This document shows positions 19,648 to 27,462 of a DNA stretch of 64,000 bases, in pieces. Positions within the stretch are counted from its first letter, which is position 1; the number at the start of each line of letters is the position of its first letter. Under the pieces are notes generated by a model. It was not told where the DNA came from. It did not search any database and saw only the letters and a program-made list of their open reading frames with translations. A program made the position numbers and the translations under genes. The stretch is from Cupriavidus cauae (lineage in GTDB: Bacteria > Pseudomonadota > Gammaproteobacteria > Burkholderiales > Burkholderiaceae), in the NCBI RefSeq assembly GCF_008632125.1, contig NZ_VWRN01000074.1:1-64000 (forward strand), in the 5' to 3' direction.

Positions 19648-20292
19648 ATGTTGCGCATCTGGGGCCGGCTCTCTTCGATCAACGTCCAGAAGGTCGTCTG
19701 GTGCGCGCGCGAACTGCATCTCGATCACGAGCGGATCGATATCGGCGTCACGCGCGGCGACCTGGATACCGAGGCCTACGTCCGCCTGAACCCGAACCGG
19801 CTGATCCCGGTGATCGAGGACTTCCGCGGCACCGATATCGGCGGCGAGCCGTTCGTGCTGTGGGAATCGAATGCGATCGTGCGCTACCTGTGCGCGCAGT
19901 ACGGCGAAGGCACGCTGTGGCCGGAGGACGTGCGCACCCGCGCCTCCGCCGACCGCTGGATGGACTGGCAGAACACCGCCTTCACGCCGGCCATGGTCGA
20001 CGCCTTCGTGCAGACCGTGCGCACGCCGGCGGAGCGCCGCGACGCCGACGCGATCGCCCGTTCGATCGCGCGGGCCGAGCCGCTGGCCGCCCTGCTCGAC
20101 AAGGCGCTGACCGGGCGCGAATTCATCTGCGACGACCGCTTCAGCATGGCCGACATCTCGCTGGCCTGCGCCGCGCATCGCTGGATGGGCATGCCGATCC
20201 AGCGCGAGCCGCGTCCCGAGCTGGAGCGCTGGCTGGCGAAGATGCGCGCGCGGCCAGCCGCGTCGGGCATCCTGGTGCTGCCGCTGGCTTGA
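19648..20292 (+). CDS. Glutathione S-transferase
   Basis: This is a 214-residue soluble GST. The N-terminal thioredoxin-like domain begins LRIWGRLSSINVQKVVWCARELHL, with Ser residues where class theta/beta-like enzymes activate glutathione, and LWESNAIVRYLCAQYG supplies the conserved E-S glutathione contact. The C-terminal helical domain contains FSMADISLACAAHRW, the usual GST N-capping box. AGGAAGA precedes the ATG. It closes the rightward run that began with alaX; a GC-rich hairpin follows the stop. Confidence 0.92.
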   Translation: MLRIWGRLSSINVQKVVWCARELHLDHERIDIGVTRGDLDTEAYVRLNPNRLIPVIEDFRGTDIGGEPFVLWESNAIVRYLCAQYGEGTLWPEDVRTRASADRWMDWQNTAFTPAMVDAFVQTVRTPAERRDADAIARSIARAEPLAALLDKALTGREFICDDRFSMADISLACAAHRWMGMPIQREPRPELERWLAKMRARPAASGILVLPLA

Positions 20293-20306
20293 ACACCTCC
20301 GATGGT

Positions 20307-20324
20307 CCCGGCGCTGGCGCCGGG
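20307..20324 (+). terminator. GC hairpin after the GST gene
   Basis: CCCGGCGC and GCGCCGGG form a perfect 8-bp stem around TG, 15 bases after the GST stop. There is no U-tract, so termination would be weak or Rho-assisted. Confidence 0.45.
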
Positions 20325-20511
20325 CCAGCCGCCGGAACACCATCTCCGCAGCGGTTCCCTCCCCCGCAGTTGTTCCTTCCCCCGCCCGCCGTGCCGGCAA
20401 GCAGACATTTCCGTTCCGCAACAATTGGAGTACGCTGCACACCGGACGCGCGCCCCGGGCAAACCCTGATTCCTGAATCCGGTTCACGCCCATCGTGACG
20501 CGATGTATCGC

Positions 20512-20572
20512 GGGTGACCTATAGCCGTCCTTAAAATCCTTCGCTTGCTCGTGCGCGAAGCTTGGGTCACCC
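20512..20572 (+). promoter_or_regulatory. Nested inverted repeats in the lldP upstream region
   Basis: GGGTGACC (20512-20519) pairs with GGTCACCC (20565-20572), and inside this CTTCGC (20539-20544) pairs with GCGAAG (20555-20560). The resulting 61-base element ends 88 bases before the lldP start in the 368-base gap 20293-20660. A second small palindrome, GATTC-CT-GAATC, lies at 20469-20480, and AT-rich TTAAAAT at 20531-20537 could be a -10. It may be a structured leader or a looped pair of operator halves for a lactate-responsive regulator. The remainder of the gap has no gene. Confidence 0.45.
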
Positions 20573-20660
20573 CTGCGCGTCCCTGTCGTGCGCAGGCAAA
20601 CCGGCGAGGATCGCCCGCAGAAGGATGGCTCGCCGGCCCATCACTGAGGAGGATTCAATC

Positions 20661-22337
20661 GTGTGGAGTCAAGTCTACGACCCGCTCGGCAGCATGGCCC
20701 TGTCCACGCTCGCCGCGGGCGTGCCGGTCGCGGTGCTGTTGGGCGCGCTGGCGTTCTTTCATTTGCAGGCCCATCTGGCCGCCGGCCTGGCGCTGGTGGT
20801 CGGCATCGTGGTCGCCTCGGCGATCTTCGGCATGCCCGCCGCGATGGCCGGCAAGGCCGCCGGCCTGGGCATCGCTTCCGGCCTGTTCCCGATCGGCTGG
20901 ATCGTGCTGAACATCATCTTCCTGCACCGGCTGACCACGCTGAACGGCTCGTTCAAGGTGCTGCAGGGCTCGATCGCCGGCATCACCGAGGACAGGCGCC
21001 TGCAGCTGCTGCTGGTGGCGTTCAGCTTCGGCGCCTTCTTCGAGGGCGCGGCCGGTTTCGGCACGCCGGTGGCAGTGACCGGCGCCATCCTGATCGGCCT
21101 GGGCTTCTCGCCGCTGGCCGCGTCGGGCCTGGCGCTGATCGCCAATACCGCGCCGGTTGCCTACGGCGCGCTCGGCTCGCCGATCATCGCGCTGTCGGCC
21201 GTGACCGGCCTTGACCTGCTCGACCTGTCGGCGATGATCGGCCGCCAGCTGCCGCTGTTCTCGGTGCTGGTGCCGTTCTGGCTGATCTGGGCCTTTGCCG
21301 GCTTCCGCGGCATGCTGGAAGTCTGGCCCGCCATCCTGGTGGCCGGCGTCAGCTTCGCGATCCCCCAGTTCCTGGTGTCGAACTACCACGGCCCGTGGCT
21401 GGTGGACGTGATCGCCGCGCTGGTGTCGATGGGCTCGCTGGCGCTGTTCCTGAAGGTCTGGAAGCCGAAGAAGATCTGGACCACCACCAAGATCCTCGGT
21501 CGCCACGACGAGTCGAAGGTCGACGATCCCGAAGCGGTCGCCGCCGAGGCGCGCGCCAACGCCGCTGCCGCCGGCATCTCGACCGCCAAGGCGTGGATGC
21601 CCTGGGTCATCCTGACCGTGTTCGTCTTCATCTGGGGCGTGCCGCAGATCAAGAAGGCCTTCGACGCGATCTGGTCCTGGAAGTATGCGATCCCGGGCCT
21701 GGACAAGGCCGTGCTGAAGGTGCCGCCGGTGGTGCCGCAGCAGGTCGCCGAGGCCGCGGTGTTCAACTTCAACGTGCTGTCGATGGCCGGCACCGGCATC
21801 CTGGTCGCCGCCGTCGTCGGCGGGCTGCTGATGGGCTATTCGGTGCCGCGCCTGCTGCGCGAGTACTGGAACACCATCAAGCTGGTGCGCTACTCGCTGC
21901 TGACGATCTGCGCGATGTTCGGCGTCGGCTACCTGACCCGCTATTCGGGCCTGGACGCGACGCTGGGCCTGGCCTTTGCCCACACCGGCGTGTTCTACCC
22001 GCTGTTCGGCACCATGCTGGGCTGGCTGGGGGTCGCGCTGACCGGTTCGGACACCGCGTCGAACGTGCTGTTCGGCGGCCTGCAGAAGACCACCGCGGAG
22101 CAGCTTGGCCTGTCGCCGGTGCTGATGGCCTCGGCCAACAGCTCGGGCGGCGTGATGGGCAAGATGATCGACGCGCAGTCGATCGTGGTGGCCTCGACCG
22201 CGACCAAGTGGTACGGCCACGAGGGCGACATCCTGCGCTACGTGTTCTTCCACTCGGTCGTGCTGGCGATCCTGGTGGGCCTGTTCGTCACGCTGCAGGC
22301 CTATGTGGACCCGTTCACCCGCCTGGTGATCCACTGA
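20661..22337 (+). CDS. lldP: L-lactate permease
   Basis: This 558-residue inner-membrane symporter of the LctP family imports L- and D-lactate (and glycolate) with protons. At least twelve hydrophobic segments are visible. Family signatures include FGAFFEGAAGFGTPVAVTG (about residues 117-135) and TGSDTASNVLFGGLQ near the C-terminus. Start GTG at 20661 was chosen because GAGGAGG lies eight bases upstream; the longer frame lacks this. No lactate dehydrogenase gene is adjacent, so utilisation genes are elsewhere. A strong terminator follows. Confidence 0.95.
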   Translation: MWSQVYDPLGSMALSTLAAGVPVAVLLGALAFFHLQAHLAAGLALVVGIVVASAIFGMPAAMAGKAAGLGIASGLFPIGWIVLNIIFLHRLTTLNGSFKVLQGSIAGITEDRRLQLLLVAFSFGAFFEGAAGFGTPVAVTGAILIGLGFSPLAASGLALIANTAPVAYGALGSPIIALSAVTGLDLLDLSAMIGRQLPLFSVLVPFWLIWAFAGFRGMLEVWPAILVAGVSFAIPQFLVSNYHGPWLVDVIAALVSMGSLALFLKVWKPKKIWTTTKILGRHDESKVDDPEAVAAEARANAAAAGISTAKAWMPWVILTVFVFIWGVPQIKKAFDAIWSWKYAIPGLDKAVLKVPPVVPQQVAEAAVFNFNVLSMAGTGILVAAVVGGLLMGYSVPRLLREYWNTIKLVRYSLLTICAMFGVGYLTRYSGLDATLGLAFAHTGVFYPLFGTMLGWLGVALTGSDTASNVLFGGLQKTTAEQLGLSPVLMASANSSGGVMGKMIDAQSIVVASTATKWYGHEGDILRYVFFHSVVLAILVGLFVTLQAYVDPFTRLVIH

Positions 22338-22407
22338 TCCACTGATCCACTGATCGACCGACGGCGATGCCGTTCTCGCGCAAGCGGGACGGCAAGTCCG
22401 GCAACGA

Positions 22408-22435
22408 AAAAAGCCCCGCTTCGGCGGGGCTTTTT
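22408..22435. terminator. Bidirectional Rho-independent terminator
   Basis: GCCCCGC-TTCG-GCGGGGC is a perfect stem with a UUCG tetraloop, flanked by A and T tracts, so it works on both strands. It separates lldP from the convergent egtB-like gene. Confidence 0.95.
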
Positions 22436-22539
22436 CATGGCGGGACGATCCGCGTCGCCGGTGCTTCGCCGCTTCGTCGCCGGTTCTTCGGGGCGTTACG
22501 CACGCGAAGCGCCCACAGTGCTCAAAGCGCTGACAGCGC

Positions 22540-23883
22540 TCACAGCGCGCAGGTACGGAACCCCACGAAGGCCGCGTCTTCCTCGGGCGCCAGCGCCAGC
22601 CGCGCGCGCGCATGGCGCAGCCGCGTGGGCCCCACGAAGCAGGCGCCGCGCACGGCCTGGCAAAGGCCGAACCGCGCCTGCATCTCGCTGTCGCCGGGAC
22701 CCGGGTGCGAGGGCACGTCGGCGAAGCCGGCATAGGGCTCGTACGGCGTCGCGGTCCATTCGCGCACCATGCCCCAGCGGAAGCCACCGCGATTCTGCAC
22801 CGCGGCCATCTCCCATTCGGCCTCGTCCGGCAGGCGGCGGCCGGCCCAGGCGCACCAGGCCTGCGCCTCGTACAGCGTCACGTGGCGCACCGCCTCGTCG
22901 GGATTGAGCGTGCGCAGCGTGTCGAAGCGCTGCGCCATCCAGGCGCGCGTCTGCGCATGGCGCTCCCAGTAGCGCGGCGCCGAGCGCTCCTGCGTCATCA
23001 GCCACTGGCGGCCGGCGGGCGACCACCAGTTGGGCCGCTCGTAGCCGCCGTCGTCGACGAATTCCAGGTATTGCGCGTTGGTGACCGGCGCGGCGTCGAT
23101 CTCGAAGGCCGGCACATAGGTCGGCTGCGCGGGCAGTTCGTCGGGCATCGCGAAGCCGTCCGGCTCGCCCCAGCCCTGTGTGAAGCGGCCGCCGGGAAAC
23201 TGCAGCGTGCCGGCGTCGGGCACGCTGACCGGCGGGCGGGTCAGCGCGGGATCGTCAGGCGCCATCGCCAGCGCCTGCAGCAGCGCCGCGATGCGCTCGA
23301 TCTGCGCGTCCTCGTGCTGCAGGGCCCGGCGGAAGGGATACAGCGTGTCGTCGCCATCGTCGGGCAGCAGCGCGATCCGGCGCAGCACCGCGTCGAGCAC
23401 CGAGGCCGCGTAGTGCTTCAGCGCGGCGACGTCGGGCAAGGCCACTTCCCAGCGCGCATCGGGGCCGATGCGCTCGGGATCGAACCATTCGTCGGCGCCG
23501 TCGAGCAGCGCCGGCGCGGCCGGCACCGGCAGCAGCACGCCGGCGCGCTCCTGCCATTGGACGTCGCGCAGGCACCACCATTCGGCATGCCAGGCGAGAT
23601 GGCCCAGCGTCCATAGCGGTGGATCGGCATCGTACTGGCGCGGCACGATCCAGCCGCGGCGGGCTGCGCCGAACGCGGACAGCCAGGCCAGCGTGCGGTT
23701 GCGGCTGTCGACCAGCGCCTGCGCCAGCCCCTCGCGCGGCAGGCGCCGCGCGTCGCTCCAGTCGTGCCGGCCGCCGGTGAAATACAGATCGGGAAGCATG
23801 GTGAAGCCGCTCATCGGATTGCCCGTCTCGTCAAACGCCGCTGGAAAAACCGCTCGCAGCGCGGGCGGCATGTCAGCGGACAT
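22540..23883 (-). CDS. EgtB/SenA-like nonheme iron sulfoxide/selenoxide synthase
   Basis: The product is 447 residues: an N-terminal DinB-like helical domain and a C-terminal formylglycine-enzyme (FGE-sulfatase) domain ending GFRTCA, the EgtB architecture. EgtB joins hercynine to a thiol donor in ergothioneine synthesis; the related SenA makes the selenium analogue. PLWTLGHLAWHAEWW (His95) resembles the SenA/EgtB first iron ligand. The second motif reads HEDAQ: His190 is present, but the third expected His is Gln194 (codon 23302-23304). No senB or senC lies nearby; egtD is next, in the same direction, 151 bases upstream. The start is uncertain: 23883 is given, and ATGs at 23871, 23814 and 23799 are alternatives, all with weak ribosome binding sites. 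Confidence 0.82.
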   Translation of the reverse strand: MSADMPPALRAVFPAAFDETGNPMSGFTMLPDLYFTGGRHDWSDARRLPREGLAQALVDSRNRTLAWLSAFGAARRGWIVPRQYDADPPLWTLGHLAWHAEWWCLRDVQWQERAGVLLPVPAAPALLDGADEWFDPERIGPDARWEVALPDVAALKHYAASVLDAVLRRIALLPDDGDDTLYPFRRALQHEDAQIERIAALLQALAMAPDDPALTRPPVSVPDAGTLQFPGGRFTQGWGEPDGFAMPDELPAQPTYVPAFEIDAAPVTNAQYLEFVDDGGYERPNWWSPAGRQWLMTQERSAPRYWERHAQTRAWMAQRFDTLRTLNPDEAVRHVTLYEAQAWCAWAGRRLPDEAEWEMAAVQNRGGFRWGMVREWTATPYEPYAGFADVPSHPGPGDSEMQARFGLCQAVRGACFVGPTRLRHARARLALAPEEDAAFVGFRTCAL

Positions 23884-24034
23884 TATGACACCGCGGCTTT
23901 TCCCTTCCCCGGGCACGCCTTTGGCGCCGGCCATTCGCCTCACCCTCAGGCCCGTCAAGCGCGTCGAGACCCTCAGGACCGTTGAGACCTCAAGCGCAGT
24001 GGGGCCATCGGGCCCGCTGAGACCATCAAGCCCG

Positions 24035-25198
24035 TCAAGCCGGCACCCGCGCGTGGAACACCGCGAACCATTGCCGCGCGTCGGTCCAGCAGACCGGATC
24101 GGCAAAGCCCGCTTCCTCGAGCAGCGCGGCGAAGCCCTCGACGCGGTACTTGTGCGAGTCCTCGGTATGGATGCGCTCGCCGGCATGGAAAGCGCGGCCG
24201 CCGCCGGTCCAGTGGACCTCGACGTCGCGCACCGCTTGCAGATGCATCTGGATACGCGAGCCCTGGCGGTCGAAGCTGGCGACATGGCGCCAGTCGGCCA
24301 GCGCGAAGTTGGCGTCGATCGCGCGATTGACGTTGCGCAGCACGTTGCGGTTGAACGCCGCGGTCACGCCGAGCGCATCGTCGTAGGCCGATACCAGCTG
24401 CGCCTCGTCCTTGAGCAGGTCGACGCCGATCAGCACGCCGTCGCCCTGGCGCGCCGCGGCGCGCAGCCGCTGCAGCAGCGCCAGCGCGGCGTCGGGCGCA
24501 AAGTTGCCGATGCTCGAGCCCGGATAGAAGAACAGCCGCCGGCCCTGCCGGATCGGCGCCGGCAGCGCGAGCGGCGCGCACAGGTCCGCGCCCAGTCCCA
24601 TCATCGGAATCTGCGGATGCTGCTGTTGCAGGCCGGCCAGCGTGTCGCGCAGGAACTCGACCGAGATATCGAGCGCGACGTACTGGGCGGGGCGCAGCAC
24701 GCCGAACAGCCGCGCAGCCTTCTGGCAGTTGCCGGCGCCCAGGTCGATCAGCACGCCGCCGCTGCCGCAGCGCGCGCCGATCGCGGTGGCATGCGCGGCG
24801 AAGATCTCGGCCTCGGTGCGGGTCGGGTAGTACTCGGGCAAGGCGGTGATGGCCTCGAACAGCCGCGAGCCCAGCACGTCGTAGAAGTGCTTGGGCTGGA
24901 CGCTGGCATGCGGCGCCAGCAGGCCGTCGATCAGGTCGGCGCGCTCGGCCTCGTCGTCGTGGCGGTACTGCTGCACGAAGGCGAGCGGATCGCCGAAACG
25001 CGAGCGGGCTTTGGCGAGGGACGAAGCCGCGGCGGCGGCCCCGTTGGTGGTTGGAGAAGACGACGACGAAGAAGGGGCTGAAGAAGAGGACGAAGAAGGG
25101 GACGAAGAAGACGAGGACGATGAAGAAGCGGCGCGCGGTCCGGATCCATTGTCCTGGCGAAGGCGGCGCGATGGCATACCGATGGAATCAGCCGGCAT
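24035..25198 (-). CDS. egtD: L-histidine N-alpha-methyltransferase EgtD
   Basis: This 387-residue enzyme trimethylates histidine to hercynine with SAM, the first step of ergothioneine (and selenoneine) synthesis. Recognisable features are the N-terminal LPEYYPTRTEAEIF block, the SAM site LIDLGAGNCQKAARL, GSSIGNFAP and the EDSHKYR histidine-pocket region. Residues about 24-48 are almost pure Ser, a linker not normal for EgtD and encoded by a GAA/GAC-type trinucleotide repeat. ATG at 25198 follows AAGGAAGA. It lies upstream of the egtB-like gene on the same strand, so the two probably form an operon. Confidence 0.93.
   Translation of the reverse strand: MPADSIGMPSRRLRQDNGSGPRAASSSSSSSSSPSSSSSSAPSSSSSSPTTNGAAAAASSLAKARSRFGDPLAFVQQYRHDDEAERADLIDGLLAPHASVQPKHFYDVLGSRLFEAITALPEYYPTRTEAEIFAAHATAIGARCGSGGVLIDLGAGNCQKAARLFGVLRPAQYVALDISVEFLRDTLAGLQQQHPQIPMMGLGADLCAPLALPAPIRQGRRLFFYPGSSIGNFAPDAALALLQRLRAAARQGDGVLIGVDLLKDEAQLVSAYDDALGVTAAFNRNVLRNVNRAIDANFALADWRHVASFDRQGSRIQMHLQAVRDVEVHWTGGGRAFHAGERIHTEDSHKYRVEGFAALLEEAGFADPVCWTDARQWFAVFHARVPA
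25054..25128. repeat. Trinucleotide repeat inside egtD (poly-Ser linker)
   Basis: About 25 codons of purine-rich GAA/GAC/GAG/GGG triplets on the plus strand read as a near-continuous Ser run on the coding strand. Slippage here would lengthen or shorten the N-terminal linker of EgtD without a frameshift. Confidence 0.85.
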
Positions 25199-25515
25199 GG
25201 AGTTCTTCCTTCTGGTCGGTTGATGTGGCTGGATGTGGCTGGATGTCACTGGGCACTGCACAACCCCGAACCCCCGGCACACCGCCGCGGCAAGCGGCCG
25301 GTGCGGGCAGAAGGACGCGCCGCCATCGCTGTCCGGCGGCGCATCGGCCACTGCCGATCCGGTAAGGATAGGCGCTATCGGGCCCCTCTGCCTGCCCGGC
25401 TGCCTCCGACACGCCGCGTGGCGGCCCTCGCCGCACCGCCGCCGTGGCCCCGCGCGATCGCCCCGGGGCCACGCGCCATGGCCCGCCGCGAGGGTAAACG
25501 CCATTTGCCGCAAAG

Positions 25516-25545
25516 GCGACAATCGCCATGGACCTCGTTTATAAT
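25516..25545 (+). promoter_or_regulatory. Sigma-70 promoter for the riboswitch-terC transcript
   Basis: A perfect TATAAT (25540-25545) lies 18 bases after GCGACA (25516-25521), which matches four of six -35 positions. Transcription would start near 25552, about 30 bases before the riboswitch. It is in the 601-base gap 25199-25799; the part before 25516 shows no gene. Confidence 0.75.
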
Positions 25546-25580
25546 CCGTGCCCAAGCAAGGCCGACCACGGCCAAGCCCC

Positions 25581-25712
25581 TTCAAAGGGGAGTAGCTCCA
25601 GGGCAGCCCGCCCTTAGCACAATCGTCATTACGAGCGCCGCGTCCCCATTGCGGCCTCCGGTTGTGCTGACCGTACCGGCGAATCGCCGGTCGGTCGAGC
25701 AAGACCTTTGCA
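25581..25712 (+). ncRNA. yybP-ykoY manganese riboswitch
   Basis: The element has the hallmark 5' loop AAAGGGGAGTAGCT (25584-25597) and the 3' partner CAAGACCTTTGCAA. Helix P1 is CAAAGG (25583-25588) with CCTTTG (25705-25710). Between them lie hairpins, including GACCGTACCGGCG with CGCCGGTCGGTC, near 25670-25696. This class binds Mn2+ through the two docked loops and usually activates Mn exporters. It ends 87 bases before the TerC-family start codon. Assignment is by consensus reading, not by a covariance search. Confidence 0.88.
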
Positions 25713-25799
25713 ACCTGGATTCATGGTTTGCAGAGGCTCCCGTCCGCGGCTGCATGACTCCAGGCGAACCTGTATTTCACGTTTCCAATAGGAGAGTTC

Positions 25800-26498
25800 A
25801 TGGAGTGGCTTACCGATCTGTTCACGATGCAGTTTCTGACGGCACTGCTGTCGATCGTCGTCATCGACCTGGTGCTCGCTGGCGACAATGCCATCGTGAT
25901 CGCGCTGGCGGCGCGTAATCTGCCGCCGCATCTGCAAAAGAAGGCCATCGTCTGGGGCACCATCGGCGCCGTGGTCGTGCGTTCGGCCATGACCATCGGC
26001 GTGGTCTGGCTGCTGAAGATCCCTGGCCTGATGCTGGTCGGTGGCCTCGCGCTGGTGTGGATCGCCTACAAGCTGCTGTCGGACGAAAACGGCGAGGACG
26101 AGCACGGCGCCCCGGCGACCACGCTGGCCGGCGCGATGAAGACCATCATCATCGCCGACGCCGTGATGGGCGTCGACAACGTGCTGGCCGTGGCCGGCGC
26201 CGCGCACGGCAGCTTCCTGCTGGTGGTGCTGGGCCTGCTGATCAGCATCCCGATCGTGGTCTGGGGCTCGCGCCTGGTGCTCAAGCTGATGTCGCGCTAC
26301 CCGGTCATCATCTACCTGGGCGCCGGCGTGCTGGCCTTCACCGCGGCCAAGATGATCCTGGGCGAACCGCTGGTCAAGCCGTTCTTCGCCGCCAACCCGG
26401 CGCTGGCATGGCTGCTGTATGCCGTGATCATCGGCGGCGTGCTTGGCGCCGGCTATCTGGTGCAGAAGCGCCGCGCACCGGCGGTCGAAAGCCAGTAA
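25800..26498 (+). CDS. TerC family membrane protein (YjbE type), likely Mn2+ efflux
   Basis: This 232-residue inner-membrane protein has about seven helices. TerC signatures with conserved acidic residues in membrane segments are clear: LVLAGDNAIVIALAARNL near the N-terminus and IADAVMGVDNVLAVAGAA near residue 120. TerC/Alx/MeeF relatives export manganese, in places for metalation of secreted enzymes. GGAGAG precedes the ATG at 25800. The Mn2+ riboswitch in its leader strongly supports a role in manganese homeostasis. A strong terminator follows the gene, so it is monocistronic. Confidence 0.93.
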   Translation: MEWLTDLFTMQFLTALLSIVVIDLVLAGDNAIVIALAARNLPPHLQKKAIVWGTIGAVVVRSAMTIGVVWLLKIPGLMLVGGLALVWIAYKLLSDENGEDEHGAPATTLAGAMKTIIIADAVMGVDNVLAVAGAAHGSFLLVVLGLLISIPIVVWGSRLVLKLMSRYPVIIYLGAGVLAFTAAKMILGEPLVKPFFAANPALAWLLYAVIIGGVLGAGYLVQKRRAPAVESQ

Positions 26499-26511
26499 GC
26501 AGCACGCTCGC

Positions 26512-26529
26512 TTCCCGCCCGCGCGGGAA
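26512..26529. repeat. REP-like palindrome (TTCCCGC type)
   Basis: TTCCCGC and GCGGGAA flank a short GC core just after the terC gene and are followed by TGACGAGA, as in common proteobacterial REP sequences. The terminator lies 14 bases on. Confidence 0.6.
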
Positions 26530-26542
26530 TGACGAGATCGGA

Positions 26543-26575
26543 TCAAGGGGCGGCTCCACAGGGGCCGCCCCTTTT
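26543..26575 (+). terminator. Rho-independent terminator after terC
   Basis: AAGGGGCGGC pairs with GCCGCCCCTT around a nine-base loop, followed by a run of six T. Confidence 0.95.
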
Positions 26576-26667
26576 TTCATGCCGGCGCCCGTTCGAGGCG
26601 CATGGGCTAGAATGACGGCCTGGCCCGCAAGCCGCCGCGCTGCGGCCCTTTTTCCTTTCCGACGCCG

Positions 26668-27462
26668 ATGAAACAGTATCTCGACTTCATGCGCCATGTG
26701 TACGAGCATGGCACCGTCAAGGCGGACCGCACCGGCACCGGCACGCGCTCGGTGTTCGGCTATCAGATGCGCTTCGACCTGCGCGAAGGCTTCCCGGTGG
26801 TCACCACCAAGAAGCTGCATCTGAAGTCGATCATCTATGAGCTGCTGTGGTTTCTGCAGGGCTCGACCAATGTGCGCTGGCTGCAGGAAAACGGCGTCAC
26901 GATCTGGGACGAATGGGCCGACGAGAACGGCGAGCTCGGCCCGATCTACGGCTACCAATGGCGTTCGTGGCCCGCGCCCAACGGCGAGCACATCGACCAG
27001 ATCGCCCAGCTGATCGAACAGATCCGCGGCAATCCGGATTCGCGCCGGCTGATCGTGTCGGCCTGGAACGTCGGCGACATCCCCCGCATGAAGCTGCCGC
27101 CCTGCCACGCGTTCTTCCAGTTCTACGTGGCCGACGGCCGGCTGTCGTGCCAGCTGTACCAGCGCAGCGCCGACATCTTCCTCGGCGTGCCGTTCAACAT
27201 CGCCAGCTATGCGCTGCTGACGCACATGATCGCGCAGCAGACCGGCCTCGATGTCGGCGATTTCGTCTGGACCGGCGGCGACTGCCACATCTACAGCAAC
27301 CACGAGGAGCAGGTGCGCACGCAGCTCGCGCGCGAGCCGATGGCGCTGCCGAAGCTGCAGATCCTGCGCAAGCCCGATTCGATCTTCGACTACCGCTACG
27401 AGGACTTCGCGCTGGTCGGCTACGAATCGCATCCGGCCATCAAGGCCCCGGTCGCGGTATGA
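26668..27462 (+). CDS. thyA: Thymidylate synthase ThyA
   Basis: This 264-residue enzyme, the exact usual length, converts dUMP to dTMP using methylene-tetrahydrofolate. The catalytic Cys is C146 in LPPCHAFFQFYV. The dUMP-binding QRSADIFLGVPFNIASYALL and the folate-side end KAPVAV are present. No good ribosome binding site precedes the ATG, whose leader is pyrimidine-rich. Its stop overlaps the folA start (ATGA), giving the usual thyA-folA pair, in which dihydrofolate produced by ThyA is reduced by FolA. Confidence 0.98.
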   Translation: MKQYLDFMRHVYEHGTVKADRTGTGTRSVFGYQMRFDLREGFPVVTTKKLHLKSIIYELLWFLQGSTNVRWLQENGVTIWDEWADENGELGPIYGYQWRSWPAPNGEHIDQIAQLIEQIRGNPDSRRLIVSAWNVGDIPRMKLPPCHAFFQFYVADGRLSCQLYQRSADIFLGVPFNIASYALLTHMIAQQTGLDVGDFVWTGGDCHIYSNHEEQVRTQLAREPMALPKLQILRKPDSIFDYRYEDFALVGYESHPAIKAPVAV

